A DNA stretch of 64,000 nucleotides from Phragmites australis (GCF_958298935.1 NC_084931.1:21789334-21853333); one strand, 5' to 3'. Counted from the stretch's first letter, positions 9,390-22,226 are shown. Numbers and translations are program-made. The notes: generated by a model not told the origin, from the sequence alone.

Positions 9390-12120
9390 GAGTTTTTTTT
9401 TTTTTAAAAAAAGGAACCGCAGCAGAGTTGCCAGTTATATTTTTTGACGTAAGAGTTGCTAATTATAGTAATAAGAAGAAAGTTCGACGAACTGAGTTGC
9501 TCGATTAATTAAAGAAAAATCAAACGATAACCATAAACACGATGTGCATAACTAAATATCTAGAACTAGGTCTAGAGCATCGCAAAAACAACCAAGTCAC
9601 ATGACCAACTACCTAGCTAAACTAGGTCTGAAATGATTCACAACGCTGCAGAGCGGAAAAAATTCAAACCAAAACTGTCACCGACAATACTACAGACTAC
9701 AATAAAAAAGCGACTACAAGAGCCAACAAAAGAAGAACCGCAATAGCACCACACTCGAGAGGCTTGCAAGATCGACACATCACTGCCTCATGTAAGCTTG
9801 AAGGCCGACGACTGGAATGATCCGAGAGAACACATCCGGTGGTGGGAGAGGTGATCCATCAAATTTGGCAAGGAACTACAAGGCAAGATGGGCACTCTGG
9901 CGGATCATCTACCATCATAAGTCCTCGTGTGTCTTACCGGTGTTGTCATCGACGGTGAAGGTTGCAGTGAAGCGCGAGGGCGGTCCTCTACCCCCACGAA
10001 ATTATATTCCAATGTCTCCAGCTTGAACATGGTGGGGACGGTTGCTAGTGAGAGGAGGTAAGCTTCAAACCATTGTTCATCAATCGGGGACGCCGCCTCC
10101 AAAGTCAATTCCCGAGTAGTCACAATAGTACTCCAGGGTCTCTAGCTCAAGCGCATGGAGGAATGGAGCCATTGTGTGCTACTCACAATTTGGAGGGGTC
10201 ATATGTCCATAGGTGTTGTGATCAACTCATCTTCTGCTTTGGTGGCATGAGCTTGGGGCTGCAAACTAGCGGCCATGTGCCTCGACTGCTCGTTAGAAGT
10301 CGATTGGGCAATACCCTTCACAATAGTGACCAAAGGGTCAGCAAGGGTGATAACTTGGAGCAACGGTCGCTTTGTGGGTGGATCCTGGTTCTTATGTGAT
10401 TGATTCATGAGTGACCCTTAGTGCCTCTGTGTAGCAGAGCTGGTCGACTCCTTATTCACTTTATTGATGGCGAGAAACTATTGGTCGTTTGGGTTCACAA
10501 TGATTGTGAGCAAGGAGTCCCCTGGAAGCGAGCAAACAACTATGAGCGAAAAAAAGAAACGATGAGAACGGAGAGCTCCAAATTGGAGAACAAGGACAAA
10601 AAAGGCCAACCATGTCGGCACCAGAGGGGTCTACATTAGGCGGCTTCATGCACTCTAGTTGGTTGGCCACATGCGCTAGCCATAACTTGATGATAAAAAC
10701 CTTATCTCTGAGAGGGCGCATCCCTTCCTCCAAACAGGTTGCAATCAACTATTGGATCTCAGAGTATAGTGACTGCACCAGAGGTGCAAGCATGGACTGA
10801 TGGTCCAGTGCGATCGAGTCTTGAGAGGCATGACAGCAGCATCCACACCTAACACCCCCTCTGTCGCAGCAGACAGAGTCGACATCCTTGCCACACCTAG
10901 CAAAGGGTTGAGGTGAAACTGGTGACGAGAAATGACGTCCATGATGCGGAGTCGTAGCCACGATCTTTGCCCAGCTCCGAGCTTGATGCAAATGGTGAGG
11001 TTAGGTAGATGTGGAGGGAGCGTACATGCTAGGAGGAGTAATGTACCGAGAGCGGCATTTCCACTCCTATTGCCTAGAGCGCTGACAGCGGATGCAAAGG
11101 AAGATGTCCCGATAGGAACTGACTTGGTGGTCGTGTGCAAGGCAATGATAACATCTGCCTTGATCCCACCTCTTGAAAGCAAGATTGAAAACGAGATTAG
11201 CTCCGAATGAGCTGTGAACGATAGTGGCATCGATTGCTCGGTGTGACGCGTAGATGGATCCTGTCTAGAGCGACCCTTCGAGTCCACCAACACCTGTAGT
11301 GCCTTGACAGAGATGGTGGGAAGCACTGGTGAAGGTGGAGGAGGCAAAATTGGTTGTGACGACGGGGAGACAACAACGGTGAGCGACGGGTTCCCACGGA
11401 TGACACTTGGGCTCAGGCAATGGGGAGGATGTTGGACGTCAGCAAAGGAGTGGGTGTCCGGTGGCTCCAACAGTGAGGTTGGCCCCAGGTCACCTCCAGT
11501 GCTAGGACCACAGTTGGGATCCGTCGTTTAACCCATCAGGCATAGCGACGTAGACCCTGCGGAGGAAATTAGGATCTACCGCCACCCGAACCAGTGGCGT
11601 AGATAAGATCTGGGAGGCATGGACCAAGCGAACGACGATAGGCTCTGAGCCAGCGCCAATTTGGCAGGCTGCTTTGAACTCCAAGTGGTGGCATGGGCAG
11701 ATCTAGATTGGCAAGGAGGAGCTGCAATGGCTGGAGGAGATGAGCTTCAACAACTGAGGAGGAGGAGCTGCGATGGGTGGAGCAGAGGAGCTTCGACGGC
11801 TGGACTGTTGGTGGTGGCAAGTGACGGGCGGAGGGAGGCGGGCCTTTCTAGCTCCTCCTCCCCTTGGGACTCCCCGTTGAGGGAGCAGGTGGCAGCAGGT
11901 ATGGGCGAAGGAGGAGCCGAGGAGCAAAGCTTGGAGGGGTGAAGCAGCAGTATCTTGGTGAAAACCAGCAACGGGGAGCGGTAGATCCAGGCTCAGGGTT
12001 GGCAGATCCGGCCAATCCAGCCTTGGTCCACAGCTAGGGTGGCAAGCTTTTCCAGAGGGCATCGGCGGTGACGGGGCTCGGGTGTTGCGCTCTGGCGATG
12101 GCAGCCCTTGTGCAACCCGC
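9390..12120 (-). mobile_element. Poly(A)-type retroposon, family R, reverse orientation (5' boundary uncertain)
   Basis: Read on the minus strand, the block ends in a T-run followed by an A-run at about 9390-9413, so poly(A) is its 3' end. The 3' region contains AGACCTAGTTTAGCTAGGTAG (read here as GACCTAGTTTAGCTAGGTAG) and a similar block about 70 bp on. The same order of blocks occurs in the 3' region of the element at 30516-31766. The 5' two thirds are GC-rich and Pro/Ser-biased, with an open frame of 241 codons at 10745-11470 and others at 10461-10748 and 11703-12122. None shows a reverse transcriptase, endonuclease or zinc knuckle that I can recognise. It could be a non-autonomous LINE derivative. 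No target duplication was found and the 5' limit is a guess from where the GC-rich character ends. Confidence 0.55.
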
Positions 12121-13990
12121 AACTGCCCACCTCGCAGTCCGCACTCTTGCAGAGGTTGCTTCTACGTGCTCCATTGAGATTGAATGCCGCTTCCGTAAAC
12201 TATTGCAACGTCAACACTCAACACAAAATCTAAACAGTAGCATTCGTTGTTGGGAATTTTGCTATTCACGCTACATGGAAACGGCCGGCCACCATCCTGC
12301 ATGCATGTGGCAGCTCGCCTCGGCAGCCGCGCGTCTCCATCTGCAGGAATCTTTCTGCCCCGCGCTCACAGCAACATGGCCTGGTGATGCCTTGTTTACC
12401 AATAAATCCCTAACACATTAATCCCGTAATCACAGACGCGCACAATGACTCAACGAGCACCGGACGCTGACCGGTTCAGCTAAAACCATTGGTGCGACAT
12501 CTCATCACGGTCGTAGTATATCTAATCACGCGGGATCGAATCGCACATTGCTCTTGCAGTTTGCACATGATCTATGCATGCATGCATGAGTGCAGCAGTA
12601 GTTGCATGCCGTGTCTTCTGTGTGTGGCAGCACATCTCTCTCTCTTTCTCCTTGTAGCCTTCATGCGATCATGAGAGGGTGGCAACGCAGGTAGGAAAAC
12701 TTATGGCACGTACCGGTTGTTGGACGAACCTCTGTAGATTCCAGCTACTCTACCCCTGTTTAAACAGTCAGTCAACATGTCTAATCTTGCAGCTATGATC
12801 TAATCTACTCCTAAGTTTTAGCTTTGACCGGCAAAGGCACATTTCCAAAGGGCCAAGCATGTGAGAGTAGAACCGACAGATGATCTAGCATGCAGGCCGT
12901 TCCAACTACTTTTAGCGCCTTGTGGGTGTTGGCATGCAGTGGTACGTGTTCAACTTGAACCACTTTCGAGGAGGAATCACCAAGGACCCGTTCGAAACCT
13001 AGGGATTTTTCACGTGTCTTTGCAGAATATTAAATTGTTTTCTATGAAATTACTGCAAAATTCTTACGGCTCGGAATTCTTGCTTCTCAACGTTGTAGTA
13101 TATGAAAGGAGATACTCCACTTCACTGTAAGTTCATGAGCAAGAAATGCAACTTCATTCAACTTTATGCATGAGGTAATATTTCACAAAACTTAAGTTAT
13201 TCAAATGAGCTAAAGCGCTTTCTTTCTTCGTCAAGAATAAAGATGCTTGACAAATGACGATCAAACATAACAAACACATTGAGCGGTGCGGAGCGGACAA
13301 CAAGAATCTTTTGAAGCAATCATGGAAGTACAGATTAAAAGCCAAACTATATCAGGATTAGCTTAATAAACATTTGGTCTTGGGGCAAAATCACAACAAA
13401 AAACCTGACACCACTAGCTCAAACGTACGGCCACCTCAGAGTCCAAAACCTCATTCTAATTAGCTAAGGAGCTTTGAAATCCCTTTTCCAGGAAATGTAA
13501 TTTGCATCAACACCATCCAGCATCAAGTTGGAAAATTTATACTCCAATCTTCGAAACATGTTTTTTTTTGTGAGATAATTTTCAAAACATGTAGTGTGAG
13601 TAGTCAACACACCTGTTTTTGAGGTTTCTATATAGGAGGCAAATTTCAGCTTAGAAAATGCATGCCACTGCCAAATTGATAACCCTTCATATGCAGGCAT
13701 TCATAGCAAAAGTTTTCATGCATATCAACTCTTCAAAATGAAAGATATTTGCATTGAAAGCATCAAATTTATGGTTCTGTTTGTGACTTAACCTAGAAAC
13801 ATTTTTTTTTGTTGGATGGAGTTTACTCAATTAGAGAGGGCACCAATGCAAATTCCAATTCCAAACCCGGAAAAGGAGACATCCAAAGGCTCCGATTATC
13901 ATTTAAACCCTTTGAACTACCCTTATTTACCACCATCATCATAAAGTCTTAGCAAAGTGAGAGGAATTAATACAATTAACAGATAAGTAC
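12121..13990. other. Intergenic region downstream of the BKI1-like gene, no gene seen
   Basis: The sequence is mixed with short open frames only and no recognisable domain. The part nearest the gene (13700-14047) should include the 3' untranslated region of the BKI1-like transcript. I could not fix a polyadenylation site. Confidence 0.45.
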
Positions 13991-14047
13991 TGCTACCGAT
14001 TAAACAGGCTTACTTAGCTCCCCGCCCAAATCCTAGTGCGCTCGCGC

Positions 14048-15193
14048 TCAGAACGCGCAGATCTCGTCGGCCGCCTTGCGTGGTGTGCACACCGGCACGG
14101 CGCCACCCATCGTGTTCTTGCAGTGGGCGATGGCGCCCTCGATGGCGCTCTGGAGCTCCTCCATCGACGACGCCGTGGACAGCGACACCGGCCCGATGCC
14201 GACAATGCCGCCCGCCACGGCCGCGGCGGCCGGCACGTCGGGGAAGCCGAAGCCGCCGGCCCCACCGAAGGTGAGGAGGCCTGAGTGGCTCGGCGACGAA
14301 CGCATCGACGAGGGGCAGCTCGCCGCGCACCGCTTCTGGCGCGGGAACCGGAGGTTCCCCGAGAAGGAGTTGGAGTGCGCGTACTTGCCGCTGACCTCCG
14401 CCGCCACCGCCGCCGCGACGACGTGGTCGTCGTCGCCCCGCTTCTTGCGGATCGAGAAGGTGAACGGCTTCTTGAACCCCTGCTGCTGCTGCTGCGCCGG
14501 CGGCTGCGGCTGGTTGTTTCCGCCGCCGCCGTTGACTTTGTTCTGGTTCTTGGGGATCTGCGACAGCTTCTCATACAGCGGTTTCACCTTCTTGGCGTAC
14601 TTCTTGATCACCTCCTTGGCGAGCGACCTGGACGGCTTCTTCGCAGCGGGTGCGCCGCCGCGGTGGAACACCGAGGAGAAGCGGGTTGCAAAGGACGAGA
14701 GGTACTGTTTACCGGTGCGCTTCGCTGGGGGTAGTCCGGCGAACGAGGAGGTGCCGGCCAGATGGTTAAGATGGCGGCGGTCGTCTTCGGTGGCGGAGCT
14801 GGGGCGGGACGAGGACGCGGCGGAGTCAGGGAGCAGGAGCGTGGCGCAGTCGGCGGAGAATGACGACGAGGTGCTGCCGTTGGAGTCGCGGGAGGAGTTG
14901 GAGGTGGAGGTGGAGTCGGACGCGGAGGCGGAGGACGTGGACGCCGACGACAGCAGCAGCGTGCGCACCATGGAGATGCGCGGCGATAGCTGCAGCGGCA
15001 GGAGCTGGCCCTTGTAGAAGAGCTCGTCCGCCGGGCACAGCTGCGCTGCCGACCGCTGCTTGGACGCCGGCGACAGCGTGACCGTGAACTCGAACTCCGA
15101 CGACGACGCCGAGGACGACGTCGGCGACGGGAACGACTTCACGCCGCCGGCGTCGCCCGCCCTCGCGTCCTTGCTGCCTCTTGACCTGCCCAT
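14048..15193 (-). CDS. BKI1: BKI1-like BRI1 kinase inhibitor (membrane-associated kinase regulator family)
   Basis: A single uninterrupted frame of 381 residues. Seen: a Ser-rich N-terminus with FEFTVTL at 34-40, PADELFYKGQLLPL at 54-67, a basic membrane-hook segment SRSLAKEVIKKYAKKVKP at 188-205, a PSSMRSSPSHSG block at 294-305, and the C-terminal motif SSMEELQSAIEGAIAHCKN at 342-360. These occur in this order in BKI1. Known of the family: BKI1 sits at the plasma membrane through its Lys/Arg segment and its C-terminal motif binds the BRI1 kinase domain to block BAK1 pairing. Brassinosteroid triggers Tyr phosphorylation within the basic segment and release to the cytosol, where it sequesters 14-3-3 proteins. 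Tyr199 here is the likely equivalent. A polyglutamine run lies at 234-238. The start follows GC-rich upstream DNA and fits the family's length. A MAKR paralogue is the alternative. Confidence 0.92.
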   Translation of the reverse strand: MGRSRGSKDARAGDAGGVKSFPSPTSSSASSSEFEFTVTLSPASKQRSAAQLCPADELFYKGQLLPLQLSPRISMVRTLLLSSASTSSASASDSTSTSNSSRDSNGSTSSSFSADCATLLLPDSAASSSRPSSATEDDRRHLNHLAGTSSFAGLPPAKRTGKQYLSSFATRFSSVFHRGGAPAAKKPSRSLAKEVIKKYAKKVKPLYEKLSQIPKNQNKVNGGGGNNQPQPPAQQQQQGFKKPFTFSIRKKRGDDDHVVAAAVAAEVSGKYAHSNSFSGNLRFPRQKRCAASCPSSMRSSPSHSGLLTFGGAGGFGFPDVPAAAAVAGGIVGIGPVSLSTASSMEELQSAIEGAIAHCKNTMGGAVPVCTPRKAADEICAF

Positions 15194-15843
15194 GGCTTTA
15201 CGGCTGCTGCTACGCTACAGGCTCATGACGACGCGGTGGAAGAGGAGAGGGTGGGGGGGGGGGGGCTGCCAGCATAGCGAGGAGGCACGGACGGGGAGGA
15301 GAGAAAGGTAAAAACTTTTCGGGGTGACGAGCCTGACGACTTTATGAGGGGGAGCCGGGTCTCAGCTCGGCAGATGGGTCGAGGAGATGCCCATGGCGTC
15401 GCATGTGAGGGCGGTCTCCGCGGCCGTCAGATCGCTTCGGGATCACGATCGGATGGCTTGGTACTGCAGGCTAGTCCATGCATAGATTTTCTCGGTCAAT
15501 AATCGGGCAGTTAAACTGATGACTGGATCTCACAGCGCCTGCGGATAGGATTTTCCGTGGATTTTTCACTATTTTTGTTTTTATATCATTATTTTTTAAA
15601 ACATATAGACACACGTACATACTCATACCGCTACAAGTACGCGCTTATACTAAGAACCGAATATGCAAAACTTAAAAATTAACGTGAGACCAGAGATGCA
15701 GACCTTAGAGATTTACATAGTCACCACATCTGTCAACATATATAGCGCCTATAAAAAAAAATCATCTTGGCGAGACACTAAAAAGCACACATAGGGTTTT
15801 TATTTTCTTTGGATGGATTGATCGAGACTTGTGGTACATTAGG
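15194..15843. other. Upstream region of the BKI1-like gene
   Basis: 15194-15500 is GC-rich, with a 13-14 bp run of G at about 15250-15263 just upstream of the start codon on the transcribed side. This should hold the 5' untranslated region and core promoter. No clear TATA box or start site can be fixed by eye. From 15530 to the LINE at 15844 the DNA becomes AT-rich. Confidence 0.4.
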
Positions 15844-16139
15844 TTTTTTTTATAAACAAGATTTACTCGGTTTTTATTAAAACCCAAAATAGAGTCATAT
15901 AACCACAAAGTTGGTAAAAAAAAAAAAAGGAAAACACAAAGCTGGGGAGACCAGCCTACAAAAGTTCACCACAAATAGAGAACCAATAAAAACGTAAATA
16001 ACTCATCCATGAGCTAGACATAGTAAAAGCACAACCATACTACAGCAGACACCAACATCAAGATGATATCAAAGACGATGCTTAAAGTTCCACCACATTA
16101 GACACCAGCATCTGATTCATTTTGAAGGTCGAAGTCTAC

Positions 16140-19100
16140 TGAAGAACCTTGGATAGAGCTGCCTCCAAAGTCTTCCTATCTTCCATTTCAAGACAAATCT
16201 TCTATTTCTGCAAATATAAAATCCCCCAAAAAATCACATCAATAGAAAGCGTAGGGAACATTTTTCTATCGCCATTTTATTGCGAGCTCTTTAAACCACC
16301 CATGCTAAACCTGAACCTGCAAAAAAGAACACACCCAATTTTTGCAAGCCTTTAAAATTCAAACCAAGCCAACTGGACAAAAGATCTTTCATAGACTTGG
16401 CTTGGTTCCTCCAGCCAAAATACTCCATGAGACAACACCAAGCAAAACGAGCTAAGGGACACTTTTAAAAAATATGATCAGTTGTTTTCAAATGCCCACA
16501 AAGATAGTAGTTCTCATTTTCTTTCCAACCCATTTCTTCAAAGATGCAGCAGATTGCACTCTATTGTGGAAAGTCTGCCAAAGGAAGATCTTAATTTTCA
16601 GAGGCAGCTTGCTATCCCAAATCACACCAGCTCCCTTCCTGATGATACCCCAAAGGTGATAAATCTATATAGAGATCTAGTTGTAAAATTTCTAGATTTA
16701 TCTAGAGCCTAGAACACCTCATCATCATTATCATTTAAGTTCACCTTTTAAAGTCTCCCATATAGCTTATGTAAATTCTCATATTAACTCTGGTTTAGTG
16801 TCCTTCTAAACAAAATACTCCAGTGGTTATCCATGACACAATCCTCTACTAAGATATTAGGGTCTTCACAAAGCTTATACAAGTCAAGATATTGAATATG
16901 AATAGGAGTATCACCCAACCAAATATCTTCTAGAAGACAACCTTATCCCCTATTGACCTTATAATAAGCACCTCACTTAAAGAGATGTTTAATTTTATAC
17001 AGTTCCTATCAAAATTGGGATGCTCCTCTCCTCTTGGAACTAAAGAACAAACCATCAGACATGTATTTGGCTTTGAGGATTTGACACCATGTCTCCTCAC
17101 TATTCCTAATAATCTTCTAGATCTATTTCACCAGAAGGCACTCATTCAGTATCTTAGTATTTGCAATACCCAACCCACCAAACTTCTTAAGTCTACACAC
17201 TACATCCCATTTAACTATATGATATTTAAACTTATTATCAGCACCTTACCAGAAAAAATTTGCTCTTATGGAGTCCATCTTGCGATACACCCCTGCTGGC
17301 AAAAGGTAGAAACACATATTATAGATGACGAGACTACTCAAGCACGAGTTGGTCAGAATCAATCTACCCCCTGAAGACATATTCTTTTCTTTCCAAGAGA
17401 CCAGCTTTTTATGCAACTTGAGGCTTAAAGGTTCAAAATCTATCACACCTAGGTGTTGATCAAAGATAGGAATACCCAAATAGCTAACATGAAAATCTCC
17501 CAACTTACAGTTCAGTATATTAGAAAATTTTTCTTTGCCTTCTTGATCATACCCAAAAATAAACACTTCATTTTTGTGGAAGTTGATCTTAATTCTTGAT
17601 AACCACTCAAAATAGTATAGGATCACCTTCAAGTTTAGAATGGGCTGGTCACTTCCATTGACCATAATAACAATATCACCAGCATATTGAATATGAGACA
17701 CCCTTTTAGCATTAAGTGGTCCACCACCCCTGTAATTAGCCCTTTATCAACTGCTTTATCACTCAATTGCCCTAGAATATCAGCCACCAAATTGAATAGG
17801 ATGGGTGATAAAGGATCCCTTTGTCTCAACCCTTGCTCAGTCTTGAAATATGAACTCCTTTGACCATTGACATTTATGCAAACCTGACACCCTTGGATAG
17901 ATTGAATAACCCATTTGATCCACAAAGCAGGAAAGCCTTTTCTCTCCAACACTTTCTGAATAAAGTTCCATTTAACTTTATCATAAGCCTTCTCGAATAA
18001 CACCTTGTCTTTTGCTATGTTTGAGTTCATGCAAAACTTCATGTAAGATCACAACTCCCTCTAAAATGTTTCTCCCTTTAATAAAAGCTGTTTGTTGATG
18101 CTTAATCAGTTGGTTAGCCAAAGGGCTGATCCTATATGTCATCATCTTAATAAACATCTTATAATCCATATTCAACAAACAGATGGACCTATATTGTTTG
18201 ATATTAGTTACATGTTAACCTTAGGAAGTAAAGTAATAACCTCATAGTTTAATCTCTTAAGATCAAGACTTCCTTTCTGAAAATCTCTCACCATACCCAT
18301 AATATCACCTTTATCACATCCTAAACATTTCTAAAGAAAGATATCCCAAAACTATTTACACCAGGTGCAGTGTCTAACTTCATGTTAAACACCACACCTT
18401 CATTTCTTCTTCAGTAATTTCCTTGATCAAGGACTCCCTATCTTGATTTTGGATCTATTGCCCCATGCCCCAAATTTTTTTCTTGATATGGATATGTTTC
18501 TCCGTATTAGAGACAAACATGTTTACGTAAAAATCCACAACATGTTTCTCCAAATCAACTTGCTCTAAAATTAGGCCATTCTCAGTTTCCATAGAAAAAA
18601 AAAAGTTACACTTCCTTCTTCTTCCATTAGCACAGTGATGAAAAAACCCGGTGTTGCTATCCCCGTGAAGAATTCAATCCTTACCACCTCTCTGTTGGAT
18701 CTCATCCATGAGATATAAGTGTTCCATCTCTTCTTCTAACTAAGCTCCCACTCTTCAACACTAAGCCAAGCATGTTCTGCTCTCATATCAAAATCATTTA
18801 AAAGAACGTTAATCTCTTTTCTCCTTTTTTTTATTATCACCAATCTGGGCCAAATGCCAGCCTTTAAGAAATTTCCTAGCTTTGGACATACACTCATGCC
18901 ATTTATCTAAAGAATAAATCTGCTATGGCATTTATTTTACACCCAAATCTAACACTATAGGAGTATGATTTGAACAAACCTTGGTCAGACTTGTCACAGT
19001 ACTAAGGGAAAATTTAATTTCCCAATCACAGGAGACCAAAACTCCATCTAAGTCCACCATAACCAAATTCTTCTGTTTATTTTGTCCAAGTGAACCCCCC

Positions 19101-19640
19101 CCCCCCTCCTTTTCAGTTCAATGAGTTGATTAAGATCAATAAAATCATTAAACAAGTCAACCAATCTTGGGTTAACATTACCTATGTTAATATCCTCCTT
19201 CACCCTAATCAAGTTAAAATCACCCCCAAGAGCTAGAGGAAGTGACTCCTTATCACAAATATCCTGTAACTCCTTAATAAAGTTATTTGATAAATCATGA
19301 TTGCAGAACCATAAACTGTAATCATACTTCATCTAATATTTAACCTTCTATTTCTCAAAGTTAACTGAATACAAAACTCACCTACCCAATGATCCTCTAC
19401 TTCAAGAACATCCCCCTTGATGCCCACTAGAATTCCCCTAGAAAGACCCCTAGATGGTAACCAGAACTAGGAAAATTCTGCACCACCAACCAACTGAGAT
19501 AGTTCCTTGCTATCAAAGTCAATTTTCATGATTTCTTGCAACCCAATCCCACCTTAATTCTCTTTTTTAATAATCTTTTTTACCCTCTTCGGGCCTTTTT
19601 AGCCAACCCCCTAACATTCTAGAAAAGGAATCTTATTTTA
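16140..19640 (-). pseudogene. LINE ORF2 (endonuclease-reverse transcriptase), broken
   Basis: Minus-strand pieces in order are as follows. An endonuclease part around 19640-19050 contains LPLALGGDFNLIR. Reverse transcriptase blocks follow at 18178-17246, including HQQTAFIKGRNILEG, FEKAYDKVKWNFI, EQGLRQRDPLSPILFNL and HIQYAGDIVIMV. A zf-RVT-like region at about 16640-16480 contains LPLKIKIFLWQTFHNR. The catalytic pair of the reverse transcriptase, expected as two Asp, reads Gly-Asp (YAGD), so the enzyme would be inactive even without the frameshifts. The region 18180-19050 is readable only in short pieces. Confidence 0.88.
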
Positions 19641-19959
19641 AAGTTTTTTTATTGCTTGATCCATTCTTCTTAGCTCTATTTAGAACACTAGTTTGATCAC
19701 CTTTTGAAACACCCCTCTTATTATTATCAATGATCTCCACGGTCATATCAGACAAAAGATTCTCATCAACCCTAACATCCTTGTCAACTAAAGATTGAAG
19801 GTAAGCTTTATAATTAGTTTCAGCAATAGTAGCTCTAGCATATTCTTCAACTTTGAAAGCAGAAATGGTACCCTCTAAATCTTATACTTCTATATCTATT
19901 TGATCAATAATAGAGCTAATATGTTCATCCGAAGCATTATTAAGAATAGTAAAATGGTT

Positions 19960-21740
19960 AACAAGAGAGGAATTACCTCGGTCCTCTAGGTTTTTAATTT
20001 TCATCCTAGCCATGACCTTATCTTGAATTGGAACACCATCCCTAGAGCTCTTGTACTAAATCTAGTAGCAAATAAATTTTGTTTAACCTTTTTCCTAGCT
20101 TTCTTAACAACAAGGATATACCACCCTTGGTCTTTGTCATCATTGACTTCACCTTCCTCTCATATACAAGTATCATCAGGTTGAGACTCAAATTCCAAAC
20201 CCTTCAAACCATCATCAGGATCAACAATGATATGACTTATAATTTGGGTGGTACATGTATATATGTTTTGAGTCTCAACCCTAGAAATAACAGCAGTCTG
20301 ATCCTCTCCCAAACAAACAATTTTCTCATCTTGAATCTTCATAGAAGACCATTTTGTAGCCTCCATAAGATAAGGACCATTTAACATGTGCACCAAAAGT
20401 TGACCATTAGGAAACTATGCTTGATCATTTTTATCAGATTTTAACTCTCCTTTATCATTAGTTATAGCACTGCCTAGTTGCACCAGATCCTTGCGACTGT
20501 CATAAATAGCATCTGTATGACCCTGAGACATCTTGAGTATATCCAACTCCTCACATCTTGTAGCTATTTATCCTAGACTCTAAGATTTCTCTGTTTATAT
20601 CAACCTTCAGAGATAAGCTTATATCACCCCCTCAATGTGCATCTTAACGTCTGAAAATGCCATTATAATTTCGTCCTTGGGATCAAAGGCTGCAGTAAGG
20701 GTCACCTTATCATATGGAACTGATTCCTCTGTAACTGCAGTATCTTGACATTTTCTTACTTTAGATGCATTTCCCCCCTTAGTAATCTCCTCTTGCTATG
20801 ACTTTGACCCTCCTTTATACTCTCTCTTAGGATTGTTATCCTCATTTGATGAATCATCCATATCATTATCCTCATCCTCATCTTCTTGATCTTTGAGGTC
20901 AGGTTTGGAGGGACCATTCTCCTTCCTTTTACCATCAAAGGTTTCAACAATATATGTGGTATCCTTACCCATTTTGTTGAAGAAGATCTCAATAGTAGTC
21001 TTTATCTTCAAAGGATTATTCCTGCAGTTCACTTTCACTCTTGCTAGCCCTTCTCTCATGAGACTTAATTCATCAACAACTACAATGTCTGCCTCAAGAG
21101 AAGTGCTCTCCTTGACCAGCTTCTCCTCTTTAGCATAATCAGGTATACTAAAAATCTTGATCCATACTGATTGAAGCAGATTAATCACATTGGGATCAAT
21201 ATTTCTTTTAGAAATCTTAACCACCAGAGAGTGTAAAGCTAACTCAACCATAGAGAGCCTAGAAAATATTTCCAAAGATTCCCTTTAGGGAAGACTATAA
21301 GAAATTCTTTGCCATCAATCATCATAATATGTCATTTTCAATTAGGATCAATAAGGATTTTAAGTTCAACTTCTATTTTTTTCCTCATTAGCATCACCCT
21401 CGTTAACATTAATCACCCCAATAATTAATAAAGGCTTAGTCTTAGATTCAGAAATATTGAGACAATAAAAATCTTGCTCCGGAATACGAAAACTATACAT
21501 TTTAAGTTTCTTCTCCTTAGCAGATAATGAACTACACTCTGCAACCATATGACTAGACTTCTTACATTTATAGCAAACATGTTCATTACTACAATCAATC
21601 TGATGATGTCTTTCTTGCTGACATCGAAAGTACATAATAATCTCATATTGTTTTGGCTTAGGAGCTTTACCTCGAGCTAGATCTCGACGCAGATCGACGA
21701 AATCTTTCCTCGGAGGGTCCTCCGCCTTCTGAAACCGGGC
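19960..21740 (-). pseudogene. LINE ORF1 (zinc-knuckle RNA-binding protein), broken
   Basis: Minus-strand translation gives two CCHC-type knuckles at about 21630-21530 (CQQERHHQIDC and CYKCKKSSHMVAEC). A mixed alpha/beta domain follows around 21275-20960, with the pattern VKVNCRNNPLKIKTTIEIFF, and then an acidic tail (DQEDEDEDNDMDDSSNEDN) at 20900-20840. Knuckles placed before the conserved domain are a known arrangement in grass LINE ORF1 proteins. Stops at about 21286 and 20798 and a frameshift break it. The protein would coat LINE RNA. Confidence 0.75.
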
Positions 21741-21943
21741 TCCCCCATGAGCATCTTAAGGTATGTTCCTATCACCCCACCCACCTTGTGATTCAATTTT
21801 CTGCCCTCATGAGCATAGTTCCAGCAACCACCTTGATCTCTCTACCGTTGACCTTCACAACCATATATGTGGTTCCTCTTCTCTCTTACAAGAGACCCGA
21901 TCTCCTCTGTAGCTTCTGGCGAAGATCCCGCTCCCGATTGGAG

Positions 21944-22226
21944 TCATTTATCATCAACGGTACATTGGTTGAAAATGGACTGGCTAGTGACGGGTTGTGA
22001 TTAAGTTGTATCGTCCGGTGTATCTTTTTTCTTCTTGGACAGATTTCGTACACCTATGCCCAATGGGAATTTACGTGGTACTGTAGATTTACCCAGTACC
22101 TGCAGTGGAGTTCTCCTATTTTCTCCCTCCATAAAAAAACTCCAGTACCTGCAGTGGAGTACTCCTATTCTCTCCCTCCATAAAAAAAACTCTAAGTAAT
22201 CTACGTACTCATTTATCATCAACGGT
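21944..22226. repeat. 18-bp direct repeat flanking about 247 bp
   Basis: TCATTTATCATCAACGGT occurs exactly at 21944-21961 and 22209-22226. The spacing suggests a target duplication around a small insertion (21962-22208), or a duplicated stretch of the LINE 5' end. The intervening DNA has no obvious poly(A) end or inverted repeat. Confidence 0.6.
22093..22191. repeat. Tandem duplication, 49-bp unit x2
   Basis: Two units start CCAGTACCTGCAGTGGAG at 22093 and 22142 and end in an A-run plus CTC. They are nearly identical. They lie within the 247-bp insert-like segment. Confidence 0.85.

Larger units (their letters stand above)
15844..21958 (-). mobile_element. L1-type LINE retrotransposon, nearly full length, inactive
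   Basis: On the minus strand the order is ORF1 (zinc knuckles, then a conserved basic domain), ORF2 with endonuclease, reverse transcriptase and a zf-RVT-like region, a 3' untranslated region, and an A-rich end at 15844-15852. This is the layout of plant L1 LINEs. Possible target repeats GGTACATTAGG (15833-15843) and GGTACATTGG (21959-21968) would set the limits, but they are short and imperfect. Many stops and frameshifts, plus loss of a reverse transcriptase catalytic residue, show it is dead. Confidence 0.85.

Noticed and set aside
10745..11470. 241-codon minus-strand frame as a host gene
   Set aside because: No recognisable domain, lies within a poly(A)-ended repeated element; kept only as a possible retroposon ORF.
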